Shown: piece by piece, positions 61,407-64,000 of the stretch | How positions within the stretch are numbered: position 1 is the first letter of the stretch | How the letters are laid out: every line of letters starts with the position of its first letter | Origin: Virgibacillus ndiopensis | GTDB taxonomy: Bacteria > Bacillota > Bacilli > Bacillales > Amphibacillaceae | Assembly (NCBI RefSeq): GCF_900187325.1 | Contig: NZ_FZMZ01000006.1 | Location: 1-64,000, forward strand | Direction: 5' to 3' | Length of the DNA stretch: 64,000 nt | The notes under the pieces: model-generated | What the model was told of the DNA's origin: nothing | The model's database searches: none | The model's input: the letters and a program-made list of their open reading frames with translations, nothing else | Position numbers and translations under genes: made by a program

Positions 61407-61922
61407 CTATTTCAACAAGTTCAGCGCCTCTCGGTTAAATGCTGGAATATCGTCTGGCTGTCTGCTTGTTACCAACTGATTAGCACAAACAACAACCTCT
61501 TCATCCTTCACTTTTGCACCTGCATATTCCATATCCACTTGAATGGATTTAAAACCGGTTGCCATTCTGCCTTCTAATGTTTTTGCCGTAATTAACAGCT
61601 GTGGTCCATGGCAAATTGCAAATACAGGCTTTTTCACATCCATAAAATGTTTAGCAAATGCTACAAAGCGTTCGTCTGCACGTAATTGATCAGGGGAAAA
61701 GCCACCTGGTATAAACAGTGCATCAAAATCATCTGGGTTAACGTTATCAATTGATTGGTCAATCGTAACTGTTGCTTTACCGTTTTTTCCTGTTACTTGT
61801 TTTCCTTTTTCCTTCTCAATGGAGACAACTTCATGACCAGCATCATTAAAAGCTTTTGTCGGCTCCGTATATTCAACATCTTCAAACATATTGGTTATGA
61901 CACAAGCTATTTTTTTACCCAT
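61407..61922 (-). CDS. DJ-1/PfpI family protein (YfkM-like)
   Basis: 171 residues. The nucleophile elbow is FAICHGPQLLITAKTL (Cys106-like), with the Glu near VEYTEP. PfpI-like glutamine amidotransferase fold; often a general stress or deglycase protein. The array at 61037-61400 lies directly downstream. Substrate unknown. Confidence 0.9.
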   Translation of the reverse strand: MGKKIACVITNMFEDVEYTEPTKAFNDAGHEVVSIEKEKGKQVTGKNGKATVTIDQSIDNVNPDDFDALFIPGGFSPDQLRADERFVAFAKHFMDVKKPVFAICHGPQLLITAKTLEGRMATGFKSIQVDMEYAGAKVKDEEVVVCANQLVTSRQPDDIPAFNREALNLLK

Positions 61923-61991
61923 TATTTATCTCTCCTTTTTGGAAGTTGATACACTTAAAATCTTCCCATCTATAAAGAGCTTAAAACATGT

Positions 61992-62429
61992 CTATTTAAT
62001 CCCCATCAGTTCACGTAACTGATGGTCATTTACAATTAAATCTTTTATGGTATATTCCTCAAGCACTACAAAAAACGAATGCAATGCTTTATTTAAAACG
62101 TGTTTTAGCTTACATGCAGGTGAAATTACACAGTGATTTGTCTCCCGATCAAAGCATTCCAGCAGGACAGTATCCGCTTCAAGTATTCGCACAACTTTCC
62201 CTACATTAATTTCTTCCGGTTTTTTAGCCAGACGTATCCCACCATTTCTACCTCTAATTGTTTCCAGTAATTCAAGCTTATTCAATTCAAACACAATCTT
62301 ACTCAAATGGTGCTGGGAGATAGAAAATGTCTCGGAAATTTCTTTAATGCTTGCAAGTTCACCTTCCGATTTCATTCCCGTAAAAATTAAAACCCGTAAT
62401 GCATAATCGGTATATTTTTTTAAATTCAT
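61992..62429 (-). CDS. nsrR: Rrf2-family nitric-oxide-sensing repressor NsrR
   Basis: 145 residues. A winged helix (KKYTDYALRVLIFTG, SISQHHLSKIVFELN) is followed by C92, C100 and C106, the exact positions of the [4Fe-4S] ligands in B. subtilis NsrR. It is divergent from hmp, whose operator lies between them. NO destroys the cluster and lifts repression. Confidence 0.94.
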   Translation of the reverse strand: MNLKKYTDYALRVLIFTGMKSEGELASIKEISETFSISQHHLSKIVFELNKLELLETIRGRNGGIRLAKKPEEINVGKVVRILEADTVLLECFDRETNHCVISPACKLKHVLNKALHSFFVVLEEYTIKDLIVNDHQLRELMGIK

Positions 62430-62487
62430 ATCGAAACTCCTTGTTAATTATTTCACAAAGTTGTAACACAAATACCTGTTTCCCCTA

Positions 62488-62552
62488 TTGAAACAGTGTA
62501 TATAGTCATTATACAATAAAGATGTATTTGAAATACATGTTTAAAATACATC
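62488..62552 (+). promoter_or_regulatory. hmp promoter with nested NsrR operator
   Basis: TTGAAA (62488-62493), 18 bp, TACAAT (62512-62517). Just downstream, ATGTATTTGAAATACAT (62522-62538) is a perfect palindrome like the NsrR consensus ATRTATYTTAAATATAYAT, and a third AAATACATC half-site follows (62544-62552). A repressor here would cover the transcription start region. Confidence 0.8.
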
Positions 62553-62577
62553 TTTCATAAAAAGGGAGTGCTTTGTT

Positions 62578-63807
62578 TTGACAACACAAGTTACAACAGG
62601 ATTAGACCAACAATCTAGGGATATTGTAAAAGCGACAGTACCAATTTTACAAGAGCGTGGTGGTGAAATTACAAAGCGGTTCTATCAGCTTTTATTTGAA
62701 AACCACCCAGAATTAAAAAACATTTTTAATCAAACAAACCAACGGAAAGGTGATCAATCAAAAGCGCTTGCCAACACTGTTTATGCTGCAGCGTTACACA
62801 TTGATCAGCTTGAAGAAATTTTACCACAAGTAAAACAGATTGCACATAAACATAAAAGCTTGAATATTAAACCTGAACATTACCCACTCGTTGGAGAAAA
62901 CTTATTATTAGCAATGAAGGATGTGTTGGGGGACACAGCTAGCGATGAAGTAATAGGTGCATGGGAAAAGGCATATGGGGTAATTGCTGGTGTATTCATC
63001 GATACCGAGAAGAAAATGTATCAGGAAGCAGTCAGCTCTGTAGGGGGATGGATTGATTACCGTGATTTCAAGGTGATTGATAAGGTTGTGGAAAGTGATG
63101 TCATTACATCATTTTATTTAGAGCCAGTGGATGGAAACCCATTTCCTATTTACAAACCAGGGCAATATATTACCATAAAGGCAAAAATTGACGGAGAACC
63201 GCATAATCATTTGCGACAATACAGCTTGTCGTGCGCACCTGGTGAAGGTGCTTACCGTATTAGTGTGAAACGTGAAGATGCTGTAGGAGACAAACCATCC
63301 GGTATCGTATCAAACTATTTACACAAAGAGGTTCATAAAGGTGGAATAGTATCAATCAGTGCACCATCAGGAGATTTCACATTAGATCAACAGGATACAA
63401 GACCATTAGTTTTAATTAGTGGTGGCGTAGGATTAACACCAATGATAAGCATGTTGGAGAGCACCATAAAACAACAACCGGAACGCGAAATCTACTATAT
63501 TCATGCAGCGCAAAACGGTAATGTGCATGCAATGAAAAATAGAGTGGAAGAAATAGCTGAACAATATAATCAGGTTCACGCCTATACTGTATACGATAAT
63601 CCTAGTAATGAAAATAATTATGACAAAAAAGGCTATATTGATTACGAATGGTTAACAACCATTCTCCCATCAAACGATGCAGCATTTTACTTCTGCGGAC
63701 CAAAAGGGTTTATGCGTGCAATGTACCAAAACTTGAAAAAATATGATGTGGCAGATCGTGATATTCACTTTGAATTCTTTGGACCTTCTGCTGCAATTAC
63801 AGAATAA
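62578..63807 (+). CDS. hmp: nitric oxide dioxygenase (flavohaemoglobin)
   Basis: 409 residues. The globin domain (1-140) has the heme pocket (LFENHPELKNIF, HKHKSLNIKPEHYP). The FAD-binding domain has RQYSLSCAP, and the NAD-binding domain has GGVGLTPMISML and the YFCGPKGFM end. It turns NO into nitrate. The start is TTG 62578 after AAAGGGAG. NsrR controls it from the adjacent operator. Confidence 0.96.
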   Translation: MTTQVTTGLDQQSRDIVKATVPILQERGGEITKRFYQLLFENHPELKNIFNQTNQRKGDQSKALANTVYAAALHIDQLEEILPQVKQIAHKHKSLNIKPEHYPLVGENLLLAMKDVLGDTASDEVIGAWEKAYGVIAGVFIDTEKKMYQEAVSSVGGWIDYRDFKVIDKVVESDVITSFYLEPVDGNPFPIYKPGQYITIKAKIDGEPHNHLRQYSLSCAPGEGAYRISVKREDAVGDKPSGIVSNYLHKEVHKGGIVSISAPSGDFTLDQQDTRPLVLISGGVGLTPMISMLESTIKQQPEREIYYIHAAQNGNVHAMKNRVEEIAEQYNQVHAYTVYDNPSNENNYDKKGYIDYEWLTTILPSNDAAFYFCGPKGFMRAMYQNLKKYDVADRDIHFEFFGPSAAITE

Positions 63808-63809
63808 AT

Positions 63810-63842
63810 ATAAAGGGTGCCAGCAATTTGGCACCCTTTTTA
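63810..63842. terminator. terminator between hmp and acsA
   Basis: AAAGGGTGCC and GGCACCCTTT form a perfect 10-bp stem followed by Ts on the plus strand. It serves both converging genes. Confidence 0.9.
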
Positions 63843-63843
63843 A

Positions 63844-64000
63844 TTATTCCTCTAAAGTTGATGTATCACCTGTAGGTAATCCCAGCTCCCATGATTTCAA
63901 CAGGCGTCGCATGATTTTACCACTGCGCGTTTTTGGAATTGTATCTTTCACTTCAATTTCACGAGGTGCAGCATGTGCGGCTAATCCTGTTTTGATAAAC
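63844..64000 (-). CDS. acsA: acetyl-CoA synthetase, C-terminal end (partial)
   Basis: Only the last 51 codons are in the window. They read [13 protein letters not shown] and [20 protein letters not shown], which contains the catalytic and acetylation-target lysine of AMP-forming acetyl-CoA synthetases. The stop is at 63844. It runs off the right edge. The acs type, and not a general acyl-CoA ligase, is inferred from the close match to AcsA. Confidence 0.88.
   Translation of the reverse strand, partial: FIKTGLAAHAAPREIEVKDTIPKTRSGKIMRRLLKSWELGLPTGDTSTLEE

Noticed and set aside
61038-61577. Long open frames (to 179 residues) with repeats such as HALLPMF
   Set aside because: They are produced by the 20-bp array, which stays open in three frames; there is no ribosome site, and the frame overlaps the DJ-1/PfpI gene on the other strand.

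Overview
This window is a core stretch of a spore-forming, AT-rich Bacillaceae chromosome, close to the replication origin. Gene order and protein sequences follow the Bacillus subtilis dnaX-to-lysS/rrn region almost gene for gene. The low GC, the repeat families and the details of the proteins suggest a halotolerant genus such as Virgibacillus, Oceanobacillus or Lentibacillus, but the genus is an inference. Nearly everything is on the minus strand, so the B. subtilis order reads here from right to left; the origin probably lies beyond the right edge.

Right end (58-64 kb): the 3' end of an acetyl-CoA synthetase gene, an NsrR/flavohaemoglobin nitric-oxide pair facing outward from a shared operator region, a DJ-1/PfpI gene with an 18-copy 20-bp tandem array at its 3' end, a spore-cortex lytic enzyme (sleL/yaaH), an isochorismatase-like gene and tadA.

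From 58 to 46 kb: SRP RNA, dnaX, ebfC, recR, yaaL, bofA, the sigma-G antagonist gin, a decarboxylase (yaaO), tmk, the c-di-AMP receptor darA, yaaR, holB, ricT, yabA, a tRNA methyltransferase (yabB), yazA, rsmI, and abrB pointing the other way with a double Spo0A site. This block links replication, recombination, translation and entry into sporulation.

From 46 to 30 kb: metS, tatD, yabE, rnmV, rsmA, yabG, veg, an SCP2-like gene, sspF, ispE, purR, spoVG, glmU, prs, ctc and pth. From 30 to 20 kb: fin, mfd, spoVT, yabM, mazG, rqcP, yabP, yabQ, divIC and yabR. Promoters that look specific for sigma-H, sigma-F, sigma-G, sigma-K and Spo0A can be read in front of spoVG, gin, spoVT, yabG, abrB and spoIIE.

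From 20 to 17 kb there is a plus-strand island: a MarR regulator, a 14-TM drug exporter and an elongator tRNA-Met. It sits between yabR and spoIIE, opposite to all its neighbours. From 17 to 0 kb: spoIIE, yabS, yabT, tilS, hpt, ftsH, coaX, hslO, yacD, cysK, folP-folB-folK, a small XRE regulator, a collapsed dusB pseudogene, lysS, and the promoter, leader and 5' end of a 16S rRNA gene.

I saw no prophage, CRISPR array, complete IS element or clearly new multi-gene system. The unexplained content is in the intergenic DNA: a modular palindromic (MITE-like) repeat family with copies near 5.7, 19.9, 43.3, 51.1 and 61.0 kb; three arrays of 20-21 bp repeats, two of which share one unit design; a diffuse third repeat family; and the remains of dusB.
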